From assembly GCA_000711775.1 (NCBI GenBank), contig ARYC01017893.1, positions 32,005-96,004 on the forward strand: DNA of 64,000 nt, in the 5' to 3' direction. The stretch is from Oxytricha trifallax. Taxonomy: Eukaryota > Ciliophora > Spirotrichea > Sporadotrichida > Oxytrichidae. The notes under the pieces are model-generated. The model ran no database searches. It worked only from the letters and a program-made list of their open reading frames with translations, and was not told the DNA's origin. The translations under genes were made by a program, and so were the position numbers. The first letter of the stretch is position 1, and the number at the start of each line of letters is the position of its first letter. Shown here piece by piece: positions 23,001 to 33,627 of this stretch.

Positions 23001-23640
23001 GTCGTTATTATAAATTGACTTCTATGGAGTATAAAATCAAGTTCCTATAATTCTTAGAATTATAAAATTTAAATGTAATATGATTGTTAAAGTTTTGATT
23101 AGAGTTTTTAATAGGGAAGGTGTTTAAATGCTAATCTTTATAAAATCGAGTTAGAACCTTGAGGCATGTTATGATTTTGGTTTCTAAAAAATTTACTGCA
23201 TAAAATCATTAGCTCCTATGTTTTAAGCATCTAACTTATCATAGTTAATGTTGTAGTTTCTATTATTGGCTATTTTTAATCAGTTTCGTGGTGAATTTTA
23301 GCTACTTGGCTTCTTCTTATTTTGGTTTAGAACTTTAAATATATGAAAGATTCATTGGGATCTCCTAAATTGTCGTAATTGGGTAATTTTTATGCAGTGA
23401 TTCTGTGAGTGACTGGTTATCTCTGCCTTTTTTAGGTGGATTTTTCTGGATGTAGTGCTCAGTATGTTTGTAATCAACTAAATCATCAATGACCTCTTTG
23501 TGTTAGAACCATGATATTTAGTACTTTGGCTATTGTCCTGTGAAATTTGTTGATTTAAATTCAATTTAGCTTTGGTATAATCAATGCATATTTATAATCT
23601 GAACGAAAACTTCTTTTATTAGTGCTTTACTGCTATGAAT
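20090..23640 (-). CDS. SAS4/CENPJ: Centriolar assembly protein SAS-4/CENPJ (CPAP) homologue, several MDSs
   Basis: The C-terminal part (20459 to about 20110) is a TCP (G-box) domain: VIFNNGVKREVFPD, IYFHNNEIKQTYPD, IVYCFADARPTQ, then after a 40-bp intron IIFSDGTIKCIFADG and QEESIFPDGTIQRI. This matches the repeated hairpin signature of SAS-4/CENPJ and TCP10 proteins, which bind STIL/Ana2 and tether pericentriolar material at the centriole or basal body. Upstream at 21480-21385 is a charged coiled coil (AFEEIERLKLDEIEKIKNE) of the kind that precedes the G-box in CENPJ. Further N-terminal blocks (22113-21866, 22560-22200, 23600-23330) are Ser/Asn/Gln-rich. One-base slips are frequent, for example in the A run near 20461, and two in-frame TGA codons sit near 21220-21290. 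The N- and C-terminal limits are approximate. The domain assignment is strong. Confidence 0.8.
20199..20238 (-). other. 40-bp spliceosomal intron in the SAS-4 TCP domain
   Basis: On the minus strand the segment begins GTAAGT and ends TATTATAG. Removing it joins KKNFPDDTKEI to IFSDGTIKC in phase, restoring the conserved KEI-FPDGT-type turn of the TCP domain. Without removal the frame meets unrelated sequence. An IES is an alternative, but no pointer repeat flanks it. Confidence 0.72.
22183..22197 (+). other. Telomere-like 15-mer inside the SAS-4 gene
   Basis: The sequence GTTTTGGGGTTTTGG equals almost two hypotrich telomere repeats. No terminal repeat of a TBE follows on either side, and the minus strand reads through it in the SAS-4 frame as VQNPKTQ. 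It is therefore taken as chance or coding sequence. Confidence 0.5.
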
Positions 23641-23976
23641 TATCATATTAAGTGTATTATTGCTAAAATACAAAAGAAAGAATAGGAAATTATAAATAAG
23701 TAAAATAAATAAACTGCCTATAAATTAGTATTTGTTGATTAAATAAGTTTTATTAAAGAGAAAAGGGAAATAATAATGGGATTTTTCTATTGTATATGGA
23801 ATACTATAAACTTTAACTTAATATTATGAAATACATATTATTTATTTTTTTTTATACATCCAAAATCATTTGTCATTTCACGGAGATAATCTGTTTGTGA
23901 TATTATATTAGTATTTTAGTCTGTTAATGAATTTTAGTTTTATATACGTTAATCGTGTATTATTTAGGTAGCGCAA
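23641..23976. other. AT-rich spacer upstream of SAS-4
   Basis: No coding frame is credible. It probably includes the upstream region of the SAS-4 gene, read right to left, and ends at the foldback element FB2. Confidence 0.4.
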
Positions 23977-24530
23977 TTAGCTAAAATAGATTAATTTTAG
24001 TGAATTAAATCAATTAATCAAGATTTCCATTCACTCTATATTTATATTAAGTTTATTCTATTTATAGGTACTCTACCGCATTTAAGCTGTTTTGCGGTAG
24101 AGTACCTTAATTATATTAATTATTAAATAAATTAAATTTAAATGCTATGATAAAATATGTAATTAAGTTTTCTAAAAAAAGTAATTAATAATATAAAATT
24201 CATAAATAAATTTAAATTAATTTGAATTGTGATTCTATTAATCATTATGCTTTGAAGTTTGTTGCCGAATACAGTAACATTTTTAGTTAATTTTCTCTCT
24301 AGATTATATTTATTAATTATTAATTACTTTTGTAGAAAACTTAATTACATATTTTATCATAGCATTTAAATTTAATTTATTTAATAATTAATATAATTAA
24401 GGTACTCTACCGCAAAACAGCTTAAATGCGGTAGAGTACCTATAAATAGAATAAACTTAATATAAATATAGAGTGAATGGAAATCTTGATTAATTGATTT
24501 AATTCACTAAAATTAATCTATTTTAGCTAA
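23977..24530. mobile_element. Foldback element FB2 (554-bp inverted repeat)
   Basis: Bases 23977-24200 and about 24303-24530 are near-perfect reverse complements with a central spacer of about 100 bp. Each arm carries a small hairpin in which GGTACTCTACCGCA pairs with TGCGGTAGAGTACC-like sequence (24067-24104 and 24401-24440). Total length, arm length and the paired internal hairpins copy the plan of FB1 at 9044-9592. Both elements also share the outer motif ATTAATCAAGATTT. No coding frame is present. Confidence 0.85.
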
Positions 24531-24587
24531 ATTATAAGTACCTATATTCTTAAAATTTTAGAAATATTTAGATTTGTGAGAGTGCTG

Positions 24588-24619
<32 letters not shown>

Positions 24620-24911
24620 AGGTAAATAAGTATTTTTAAGTTAACATTTTCAATAATAAATACTTACTTCATGTTTAATTGGTAAAATTTGCAGGAATAC
24701 ATAGAGAGGTTTGATGTGTTGTTAGATATAAATTGTTCCATTTTAATTAATATTTCAAGAAATATAAATGTATTACGTTATTGATTAATTACTATAAATT
24801 TAAATTTGAAAATTCATGATCGATAATAGGGCTATAACATGCTTTTCTTTCTCTAATGATTGACTTTATTTCATAATTAAACGTTAGCTATTAATTTTAC
24901 CTGTAATTTGT
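24531..24911. other. AT-rich spacer with a (TA)n tract
   Basis: A TA dinucleotide run lies at 24588-24616. The rest is AT-rich with no credible frame. It contains the downstream region of the following minus-strand gene. Confidence 0.5.
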
Positions 24912-26111
24912 TCATTGTTCCCGTTTCCTATGTTTTATTTTATCTATGATGTTATTTTGCTTTAGTAAGTTTTGGAGATTTTGGGTAAATCCTATAGAGA
25001 ATGGCTAAGGCTCTTGTTGATATTCATAATTATTCAAAGTTGGTTTTTGATAGTTAGTAGCATTCAAGTCTCTAAGTTTACTGCGCAAGTAGGATCTTGT
25101 TTTATACCATTCGATTGAAATTTTGTTATTGCTAGTTTGGAAGAGATTACCCTTAGTTTTTCTAGAGCTCCTTAGTTCTCGATGGAGTCAATCAAGTTTT
25201 ATAAATGATTCAAATAAGAATAGATGTTGTTCATGTTCATGCTCATGTATAGATTGTTATTGAAAGCTTCTGTCCAATTGGTTGAGTAGAAGACTTATTT
25301 TTCATAGACAAGGGTTAAAGGATTTGTTATAAATACATCTATTTAAGTGAGAGCTGTTATTTGTTGCATTTATTAAGCACTTGCAAGAAGATAAGCTGTG
25401 TTCTAAAGTCCAACACCAAACAAAGAGGGGTTTGTGGCACTTTATACTGATTTTTATTGAATAAATTCTAATTTGATAGAGTTTGCTGCATCTATAATAG
25501 CTCAAATTGAAGTTACTGTTTTTATGATAGGTTTATGTTATTTTGTAGCAAAGAGTTTTACATACTAAAGGCTTCAAACTGATTAGAGTTGTTTCCAAAC
25601 TATTTTGCAGTTGGATCAATGTTTAATCTATTTTACAAATTTAAGTAATTTATATAAATAAAATTAATAAATTAAATAAAGCCGATTCAAACACCCATTT
25701 AAAATTTGATTCATTTATGGCATCCTTCCCATTAAGTTAGTGTCTATAGCTTTAAATTAACACTTTTGGCCAGAGATTGGTTTAGCCCAATATGGCCATA
25801 ACCTTCAATCATTTACTTTTTCATATCCATACTTGACATGCTTCCTTAACTCGCAGTTTAGTTTCTGAAAGTCTTATTGCAGCTTAACTGTGGCGGAGTT
25901 GAATCTGCCTGGGATCGTATTCTAATAACTTTAAGTATCTAAGTTATATATTGAAAAACTTGTTATCAACTATTCCTTACCAGTATCAGCAAGGTTATTT
26001 TGGAGATTTTAAAAGTTCATAATTATTTCTACTGCTTAGAAGGCATGTAGGATTTGTATTTGAAAGTGGGATCGAACATTTTTCGATCGTTGTTAATCCT
26101 TGACTAGACAT
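24912..26111 (-). CDS. Gln/Asn-rich minus-strand gene, unrecognised
   Basis: An ATG at 26111 opens MSSQGLTTIEKCSIPLSNTN. The coding continues, with slips, through ITSFSIYNLDTQSYQNTI and QQDFQKLNCELRKHVKYGYE. An AT-rich gap at about 25620-25695 looks like an IES. The next blocks are NLIDSIENQGALEKLRVISS and NYQKPTLNNYEYQQEPQPFS. The frame ends at a TGA at 24914-24912 after IIDKIKHRKREQ. Long TAA/TAG use gives Gln-rich stretches. Helical, partly coiled-coil composition is evident, but no domain is recognised. The start faces the CFAP58 gene, so 26112-27196 is a shared upstream region. Confidence 0.5.
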
Positions 26112-27196
26112 TTAAATTAAATTATCAAAACAATAATATATTGGGAATATTTATAAATCAAAATAAATCAATTAATCAGGGTTACAGAATATTTGGAATT
26201 TATGTAATGGCATTCTGAAGAATTGTTAAAAATAATTGAAAATTTATTATTAATAAGTCTCTTAATTATTAACTATGATTAAGTTTCTCTCTTGTTGAAA
26301 TTTTACTATGCTGATTTCGGCAAAAATTATTATAATTTTATTGCCTAATAATTATATGCATTAATTTATACTGTACTGGAAGCTAGAATCAAAGAACTCA
26401 GAAATCAGAGAAACTTCATAAATATTGATAAAATATAAAAGAATAGGAATTAATTTAAAGTAAATGATTTAAAGCTGACATTAAATTGATAACAATATTG
26501 TTGATTTAATTTATCTTCAAAAAGGCTTAAATAAATGAAATGAATTTTTACTTGATTAGCTTTATAATATCAACTGTCACTTAAAAAATATGTAAGCAAT
26601 TTTTAATTTTACATTTTCAAAATTATTCTGTTTTAGCAGACATAACTTTTGAGTTTGAAAAGTTGTCAATATATATTTATTGTATTTTATTGATTTTAGA
26701 AAACATAAATATCTCTGTGCTGATTTGATTTTGAGCCAAACTCTAATAATTCATCTCTAATCTTTGTCTCCTTACTCTATATCGAATATATTTTAGTAGT
26801 GATTACATAGAAAATTATGTTTTGCAATAAATTTAATGCTCAAGAATGCAAAATATTACAATATTATGATATATAAAAGAAAACACTTACCTTATTAGCT
26901 TGATAAGCTTCAGTCCTCTCTCAATTATTTTTTAATTATAAATATGTAAATATTTTCAGATATAAAATAGTTTTATCTTATTCTTAATTTTAAAGATTAA
27001 TGATAGAAAGTAAGTGTAATTGAATTCTTATAATCAAAAGCAATGGTTTTATAACTTGGAGGTTATTGTGAAAAATATAAATTTATAAGACACTTTATTA
27101 TTTATTAAAAGTTTATTATTGAGACTCAATAATATATAAAAACAAACAAGCAATATATGTGGATTTATTCTATTTAGATTGAAAACATAATATACA
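26112..27196. other. Intergenic AT-rich region between divergent genes
   Basis: About 1.1 kb without a credible frame lies between the start of the Gln/Asn-rich gene (minus) and the start of the CFAP58-like gene (plus). It should hold the promoters of both, but no motif can be named. Confidence 0.5.
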
Positions 27197-29790
27197 ATGG
27201 GAGACACAAACCTCGGTTAAAACGAAAACCCAGGAGCCATTGATAAAATTCCAAATGTATTTGAAGCCCTTCAAGACAACTCAGTTATAAACAAAGAAAT
27301 TAATGCCTTCGGATTTGATCAAGAGCTTTTAATTATTAAGAGAGAATTCAAGCAGTACATGGAAGAAATAATAGGCAATTAATATTTTGAAAGATCAAAA
27401 TCAGTACTAAAAGATTCATTAAAACTGAAAAATGTAATATATTGATTAGTATTCAATATTAGTAAATGTCCTAAAAAATTAAGTGAACGAAGCTTATGAA
27501 TAATTGAAAATTAAAAGAAAAACAAGGCAAAAAAATAGCGTTAAAAATAGTTACTCTTAAAACTGAAATCACTAATCTTCATCGTATTTTACAACAAGGG
27601 GCTCACTTCGAAAAAGACATCAAGTTGAGACGGCTTTAAGAAAGTTTATGAAGAACTAGTAAATTAGAGAGAAGACTTAGAGAGAAGTTGAGGTAGGTTA
27701 GATAACGAAAGAAAGAGCTGATGGAATATACTTCTGAGATAGTCATAGTTAACTTCGTTGAAGACATTTGAAAGATGAATAAATTGATCAAAGAGTCTAA
27801 GGAAATTAATGATAAGGAAGGAACAGAAGAGAGAAGAAACAGCTAGACAATTAGACTAAAACACTGAGAACTCAAATAGATTAGGCAGCATGTGTTCGTC
27901 GTGTTGGCAGTTGAGAAAGAAAATTAAAAGGTTTCAAAAATATAGACACTCTAAAATAAACTCAAGAAATAGGATCAAGTCAAGCTAAAAACAACAAAGT
28001 CACCAAGCTACAGAAAAAGAAATCAAGAAGAGTGTAAACTTATAATCTATCAATTATATTTAAGAATTTCTTAAATCTCTATTAATTTTAAATAACAAAA
28101 TAATCTAAATGAAGCAGTTAGATCTAAAAGAAACCTCCTTAGAATATATATTTTAAGATAATTATGTTTCTAAATAAATAATTGTACTCTAAGAACTTGC
28201 TGGAGACACAACAAGAAATAGCAGTTTAAGATGAAATTCAGAAGTATAACTCAATAGTTTTCACAGTTAAAGGAAGAAATAAACTCAAATGATCTTAGCA
28301 TCCACTCTAAAACACTTAATAAGCAGAGATATGCTGGTGAAAAAGCCAAGTTAGAGTAAGATATGTTGTTGTTTCTATTTATAAGTGTAGTTATTCTACA
28401 TATAATTTGAGGTATCGAGAGTTTCACCAGAAACATTGAATCCAGTTAGGATTTGATTAAAACCCAGGAATACGGAATCGCGATTGAAATAAGTTATATC
28501 AGTACCTGATGTTGAAAAGTAAAACAAAGAAAAGACTATGAAATAGTCTTTAACCAGATATTTGGTAACTTAATTGATTATAAGAAACGAAGAGTTATCT
28601 TTGCTCTATGAAAATATTAAAATTTAGAAGTCTTCCCTTTAAAAGGAGAGATTTTGTTTTTCAAGAGTGATTTGATGATATTCTATACATCAAGAAGTAT
28701 TAATAAAGTATTTGTTCATAAAGGGTAAAAGAATTTTTATTTTAAATTTAAAGATAAATTGCTGAATCAAAGCGGGAATTGATTGCGTCACAAAATGAGA
28801 CAAATTGTATATCAGATTTGTGAAAAGAAATATATTGACTGCAAAAAAAATAGATTGGACAACAGCAAAAATGGAAATTCTTGCAAATAATTAAGAGAAA
28901 CTACATATTATTCACAGATGGATAAAACTTGAATTCACATTAATCTTTTTCAATAATGTCAACTATAAACCATGAATAAATTATTATCAGAATCATTCAC
29001 TTATTTTTACTTGAATGCACAGACCCAGAGACATACGAGATGATTAAGAAGATTCAAATCTGTAGAAGAAATTAATTGCCAAGAGAGAAGAAGTGCTTGA
29101 AAAAGACGTGCTTATTCAATAAAATGAAAAACCCTATATTTTGCTCAAGAATATCTTGGCTAAAGATTCACAACCAGAAGTTGCTAAAAAACTTTAAATC
29201 TATCAACAAAACTTTAAGGATAACTCCAAACAATTGAAGGATATGGTCGCTGAATTGTAAAACTATCAATCTTAAGTTAGTCTCTTTAGATTTGAAATTG
29301 AGATTATTATTTATTTTTTCAAATAAGGGATTTAAAAATATATGTTTTCATCTCTTATTGATAATAAAAATAAGTGACTTTACAAGGAGGTAAACTAACA
29401 ATTATCATCCCAGAAACCTAAGGAAAACAGATCTGAAGCAGCCAATCAACAGTTAGATTGATTTATCAGTTACCGGCTCATCTGTCAATTGGTGGTTAAA
29501 CAAGCAGATTATAAAAACAAAGATAGTCTTTGAAAGAATTGCAGAGCAGACTATCTCTTAGGGATCTGGAAATATCAAAGAAATTATACCAAGTGATATA
29601 TTGTAATTTAAGGAGGAACAGCTGGTGTAGTTTGATACCAAGCTATTTTGAGTAAACTTAGTGCTAAAGGTGACAAAGATTCAGCAGTGAAATCTTAATC
29701 AAGATAGAGTGTGGTAAAAAGAAAAGAAGAAAGTGAAATTTATGATAAAATTCAGTTAAAAAATATCAGTAAAGAGTCGGTGAATAGTAG
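27197..29790 (+). CDS. CFAP58: CFAP58/CCDC147-like coiled-coil ciliary protein, several MDSs
   Basis: An ATG at 27197 opens MGDTNLGQNENPGAIDKIPN and then FEALQDN and YMEEIIGNQYFERSKSVLKD, like the N-terminus of CFAP58 (an aspartate/glutamate-rich start, then a short helical block). At about 27545-27640 IALKIVTLKTEITNLHRILQ and QGAHFEKD match the LKEEIVNL...EQG region of that family. At about 29022-29275 TDPETYEMIKKIQ, KREEVLEKDVLIQQNEKPYI, AKDSQPEVAKKLQIYQQNFK and DNSKQLKDMVAELQNYQSQ follow the conserved C-terminal block of CFAP58 closely. The protein belongs to axonemal and basal-body structures and is needed for cilia and flagella. AT-rich gaps (27434-27479, 28050-28120, 28725-28760, 29290-29380) are IES candidates. 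Slips and a few TGA codons occur. The last block (29385-29790) is coiled-coil and less certain. Confidence 0.72.
27434..27479. other. Predicted 46-bp IES in the CFAP58-like gene, pointer AAAAAT
   Basis: AAAAAT occurs at 27428-27433 and again at 27474-27479. Removing one copy plus the DNA between them joins SVLKDSLKLKN to QVNEAYEQLKIKRK in a single frame. The removed part is AT-rich and contains a TGA in that frame. Confidence 0.6.
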
Positions 29791-30499
29791 ATTTTATATT
29801 GAATTTTTACATCAATTAAATTCTTTTTATAAATTAAATTAACTAGCTATATAAAATAAATAGCATTAAGATTTGTTAATTTTATTAAATCATAATTACT
29901 TTTAAATTTATTTAACTTTGTTTAACTCAATGAATCATTGGATAGCAAGACTCTGCGAAGTTTGAACTCATGAAATATATCAAACTAGAAGTTATCCAGA
30001 GAACCATAACAACAAATTCATTAATTGATAGACACGAAGAGCAAAACTGACAACCAAATGGTAATTCATCACTGGTAAAGAAATAAAAATTGTAGAGTGT
30101 ATCTAAACTAAAATAAAATACTAAATTTTACGTTATTTCTTACTGTTGCTATGCTGGCTTTAAATTATAGGTCATTAACCTCTGGGGTAACGTATGGCTG
30201 AACTTTTGCAATAATTCGATTTAAGTTATCAATAATGTAAATTACAAAAAAATTATTCAATATAAAAAATCATATTAAATAAGTTATTAATTAAATAAAT
30301 TGGCATCATAAAAATAAACTCAAAAGTGTATTAAAACAGAATATATTATATTTTCAAAAATCTCTCCATTACTAAGCCTAATTTTTTTATCAATAAAAAA
30401 TATTTTATTCCTGTTAAATTCAATAAAATCTTATATTTATATTTACTAATATAAAATAAAATATATGATGCATAATTCATTTTTTCTTTTTACAATTAA
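29791..30499. other. Spacer with a possible plus-strand coding scrap
   Basis: A plus-strand frame near 29925-30080 (SKTLRSLNS, then QKLSREPQQQIHQLIDTKS) has some coding character and may be the last block of the preceding gene. The rest to 30499 is AT-rich. The left terminal repeat of TBE-B was looked for here and not found. Confidence 0.35.
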
Positions 30500-30559
30500 C
30501 TTTAACAATAACATGAAACCAATAAGCGACAAGATAATATCATTAATACAAATTTGACA

Positions 30560-32267
30560 AATCTTACTCTTTATAGTAGCTTGAATGTAATAAAGAGCAC
30601 ATTAATGGTGATGAGCAAAACCTTCTTGAAGTCTAGTAATATCTTCCAAAGAAAGGAGTTGTGATTCAAACCCACATACAAGAACCCGTATCTCTGCATA
30701 TTATTGGTGTCATTTAATTGATTTCTTCTAAAAATTAGTATGTGAGGATCCTAAAAATTATAATATCATTATGGGAATGCCCAAAGAATTTGCTTAGAGG
30801 TGCTTTATTTTTACTATTCACTCAAACAATACTTTTGTATCATGAGGCAACTTTCTAAACTTTATTTCTCTTATCCAGCTTACAATTTAGTCTATTGTTT
30901 GCTCCGCTCTATGGTTAGGCTTAATGATTATTTACTCAGCCATGTCTTTCATTTTACCTTTTATCTTATTCTAGTTTAAATATTTCTGTATTCTCTGCTT
31001 TGAATCTTTCTCTCTCTTACAGCTATAGTAATCATTTCTTGGCATATCGCATTCAGCAATAATTGCTGCTAGAGCCCATACATCCCACTTAATATCACCA
31101 TCTCTCCAGTCCTCCCTTTCTGGAAAGTATCCAGGAGTACCATAAACGTTGCCAAGTCCTGAAGCTTCAACTCTTTATGATCTATTGAAATCAATTATTA
31201 CTACTCTGAGAGTTGAAAAATCAAGCAATAATATTCTCTGGCTTCAAGTCTCTATGGACATACCCTAAAGTGTGCAGCTCTTCAATGCCTTTGCAAACAT
31301 TTGTAAGAATAAAGGGTAGCTACTTTGGAATCCTTTAATCTTATATGTAGACTCTTAAAGTCATTTATTATAGAGGGAGACGAAAAGCAACATGATCTTG
31401 AGCAAGAAGAATTGCATCAAGCTTAATTATAAATCGGCACTGTCTATCACTTGCTTTAGTAAGAGCTTAGTACTCAACAACAAATTCCATTTGATACTTG
31501 TCATCGTATTTAAAGTAGTTGAATGGATAAATCTTGTATGCAAACTGCGTATCAGTTATGACCTTTTTCTCAAACTTATCCTCAAGTATAAGATAACTTT
31601 CCTGACATTTTTTTAAGGTCAATTACATTTAAAATTGGAAGCTTTAGTGCTTGTATCTTCAGAGTTATTTTAACTATCTCAGAAGCTGGAAGGTTTCTCA
31701 CTGCTTTTATAAGCTTATTTTCTTTCTTTACTCTTTGTTCCAAGGATTCTAAAGGGTCTCTTGGCTTTCTTTTTTGAAGAAAGACCTCACCAGTCTCAGG
31801 ATAGATGATTTAAAACTTCTTGCCATGTTGGTTTTATAGGTGAACTTTTAAATCCCTTGAATGGTTATATTGCTTATTGCAATAAGGCCAAAATATTTTC
31901 CATCTATCTTATCATGCTTAAGATAGAGCTTTGGCTTGTTAGAATGCTACTCTAAGATATGACGCTTAAGAGCAGATTTATAAGTGAAGTTCTTCTCACA
32001 CTCTTCACATAAATGTAATGCTTTAATTTCTTTTTTCTCTTCCTCCTCTTCAACCATTTTTATTGGAACTTCGCATTGAATTTCTTAGCTCTGCATTTCT
32101 ATTTAACAACTGAATTGTTATTCAAAGTCTGAGACCTAAGGTTAGAGAATTTCAGGTTCATACTAGGTAGAGGCATCACAAGTCTCAATTTTCTTTTAAT
32201 TCATGAAAGAAAGTTTTTGCTGGCTAATACCAAGCAATGCCGCTTTTCTTAGTAAGTTGCCGCTCAT
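30560..32267 (-). pseudogene. TBE-B zinc-finger/protein-kinase ORF (57-kDa type), frameshifted
   Basis: An ATG at 32267 opens MSGNLLRKAALLGISQQKLS. A C2H2 finger follows (CEECEKNFTYKSALKRHILE with a second His). A second finger-like unit (WPYCNKQYNHSRDLKVHLQN) is reached only after a one-base slip. After further slips comes a kinase-like domain: GIEELHTLGYVHRDLKPEN (HRDLKPEN at 31256-31233), a slip, then VVIIDFNRS (Asp-Phe-Asn instead of Asp-Phe-Gly, 31192-31184), GTPGYFPERE and WALAAIIAECD. The C-terminal part runs to about 30560 (SQLLSLEDITRLQEGF). The N-lobe with its glycine loop is not recognisable. At least four slips were counted, so it is a pseudogene or has assembly indels. This ORF is carried by TBEs in hypotrichs. 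Its role is unknown. Confidence 0.8.
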
Positions 32268-32828
32268 TTTATAAAAACTATTAATAATTATACAAGCTAT
32301 TTAAATTCTACGTTTATACAAGAGTAAGAGCATATCCTCAAAGGTTTAAAGAGATTAAATGAGAACAGAGTACGAGACATTAGTTTATATTTCTTAAATT
32401 CAGTGATAATTTATATTCTATTCCATCCATTTTATACATTAAAATGCACCTAAATTTGTTTTGTAAAGTTAGGTGGTGCTTCTAAATCTGTTCTTGTAAA
32501 TTTAGGAGGAGAGGTTTTAAAATTTAATTTTTTTAATGCACCTAATACGGTTTTGAACTTTAATATAACCTCCTAATTAAGTTTTAAATAAATTAGGAGC
32601 ACCACCTAATTAAATTAATTATTATTAGGAGCAATTTAATGGAGAAAGTTTGATAAAAATGGAAGACAAACTCTGAAACTTGGAGAAAGTTCCTCCATCT
32701 TTATCTATTTATCTGATTCAGGTTGACCTCCAAGTGGATCTCCCTATTTAGTAGTAAAATTTTAGTAAGTTCAGAATGGATATCCATAATTTTAAATTTC
32801 ATAAACATTTATAGAAACTGGAAGCAAG
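32268..32828. promoter_or_regulatory. Divergent intergenic region of TBE-B
   Basis: The kinase ORF (minus) and the 22-kDa-type ORF (plus) start at opposite edges of this stretch, so both must be transcribed from it. No promoter motif can be named. It contains the imperfect inverted repeat at 32469-32609. Confidence 0.5.
32469..32609. repeat. Imperfect inverted repeat in the TBE-B intergenic region
   Basis: AGGTGGTGCTTCTAAAT (32471-32487) pairs with ATTAGGAGCACCACCT (32593-32608). Closer in, TTAGGAGGAGAGGTT pairs with AACCTCCTAA. It sits midway between the two divergent ORFs. Confidence 0.75.
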
Positions 32829-33621
32829 ATGGAATCTATGAATGATGCAATGAAGAGAATTTAATCTCAAGATTTAATAGGAAAATTCAGAAGTAAAGAA
32901 GATCTTTGCAGATACTTGGTATATCTAGGTAAGATATTACATATAACTAACTTATTAACTATAGTTGGATTGTTCTTGCCAACACAGGAGGGAACAAAAA
33001 TATCATTCTTAAAGGCATTGCTAAGTGAAGAGAAAAAAGCATTTAAGTCTAATGAAATCAGAATGATCGAGATACTTAACTACCCTGAAATTTCAGTAAC
33101 AAACCTCTATGATGATGCTATGAGTGATCCAGATGTTGCTCTCTACCTTCCATCAAAGCTGCAACTCTCTAATAAGTTGCCAGAGAGAAACTTCTTCTTT
33201 TGCGTCCTTGGAACTCTGAAACCTGAGTACTTAAATGAAGTAATTTAAGAAGCTCACAAGAAACGCTACAGCATCTCTCCTGAAGAAAAAGTGAAGCAGG
33301 GTATTAAAATAAGTGACACCTGGCTGCAGGAACTTTAAAAGCATCTTTTCATATCAAGTAAGCTTAGTCTTCAGACTTTATAGAAAAATCTGGCACTGCT
33401 ATTTACTTGATGAAAGAGCGCAGCAAACTAAACAGAGAGAGAGAAAGTCTCAAGTAAAGCATGAATTGAGTAAGAGACTCTTCAAAGATTTCTAAAAGCC
33501 AGACGAGATGAACATAGATGCAGGAGCTGCCACTAAGAGAAGAAACATGGGCCCAAGCAAGCCTTAAGAGGAAGAAAAGAAAAATAAGCCAAATCCTTTT
33601 ACGGGCAAATTTAATATGTGA
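32829..33621 (+). CDS. TBE-B 22-kDa-type ORF, one frameshift
   Basis: An ATG at 32829 opens MESMNDAMKRIQSQDLIGKF and stays open for about 190 codons with Gln-coded TAA/TAG (KEDLCRYLVYLGKILHITNL, ALYLPSKLQLSNKLPERNFF). At about 33400 the frame must shift by one base to continue as LLDERAQQTKQRERKSQ. It then reads to a basic, Lys/Glu-rich tail (AGAATKRRNMGPSKPQEEE) and TGA at 33619-33621. The relic in TBE-A shows the same tail, which supports the joined reading. It lies tail to tail with the transposase, whose stop is 7 bp away. The protein has no known catalytic motif. It is one of the three constant TBE products. Confidence 0.82.
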
Positions 33622-33627
33622 ACTTAA

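Noticed and set aside
30110-30560. Left telomeric terminus of TBE-B
   Set aside because: No C4A4 repeat or match to the right-end terminal repeat is present, so the left border remains approximate.
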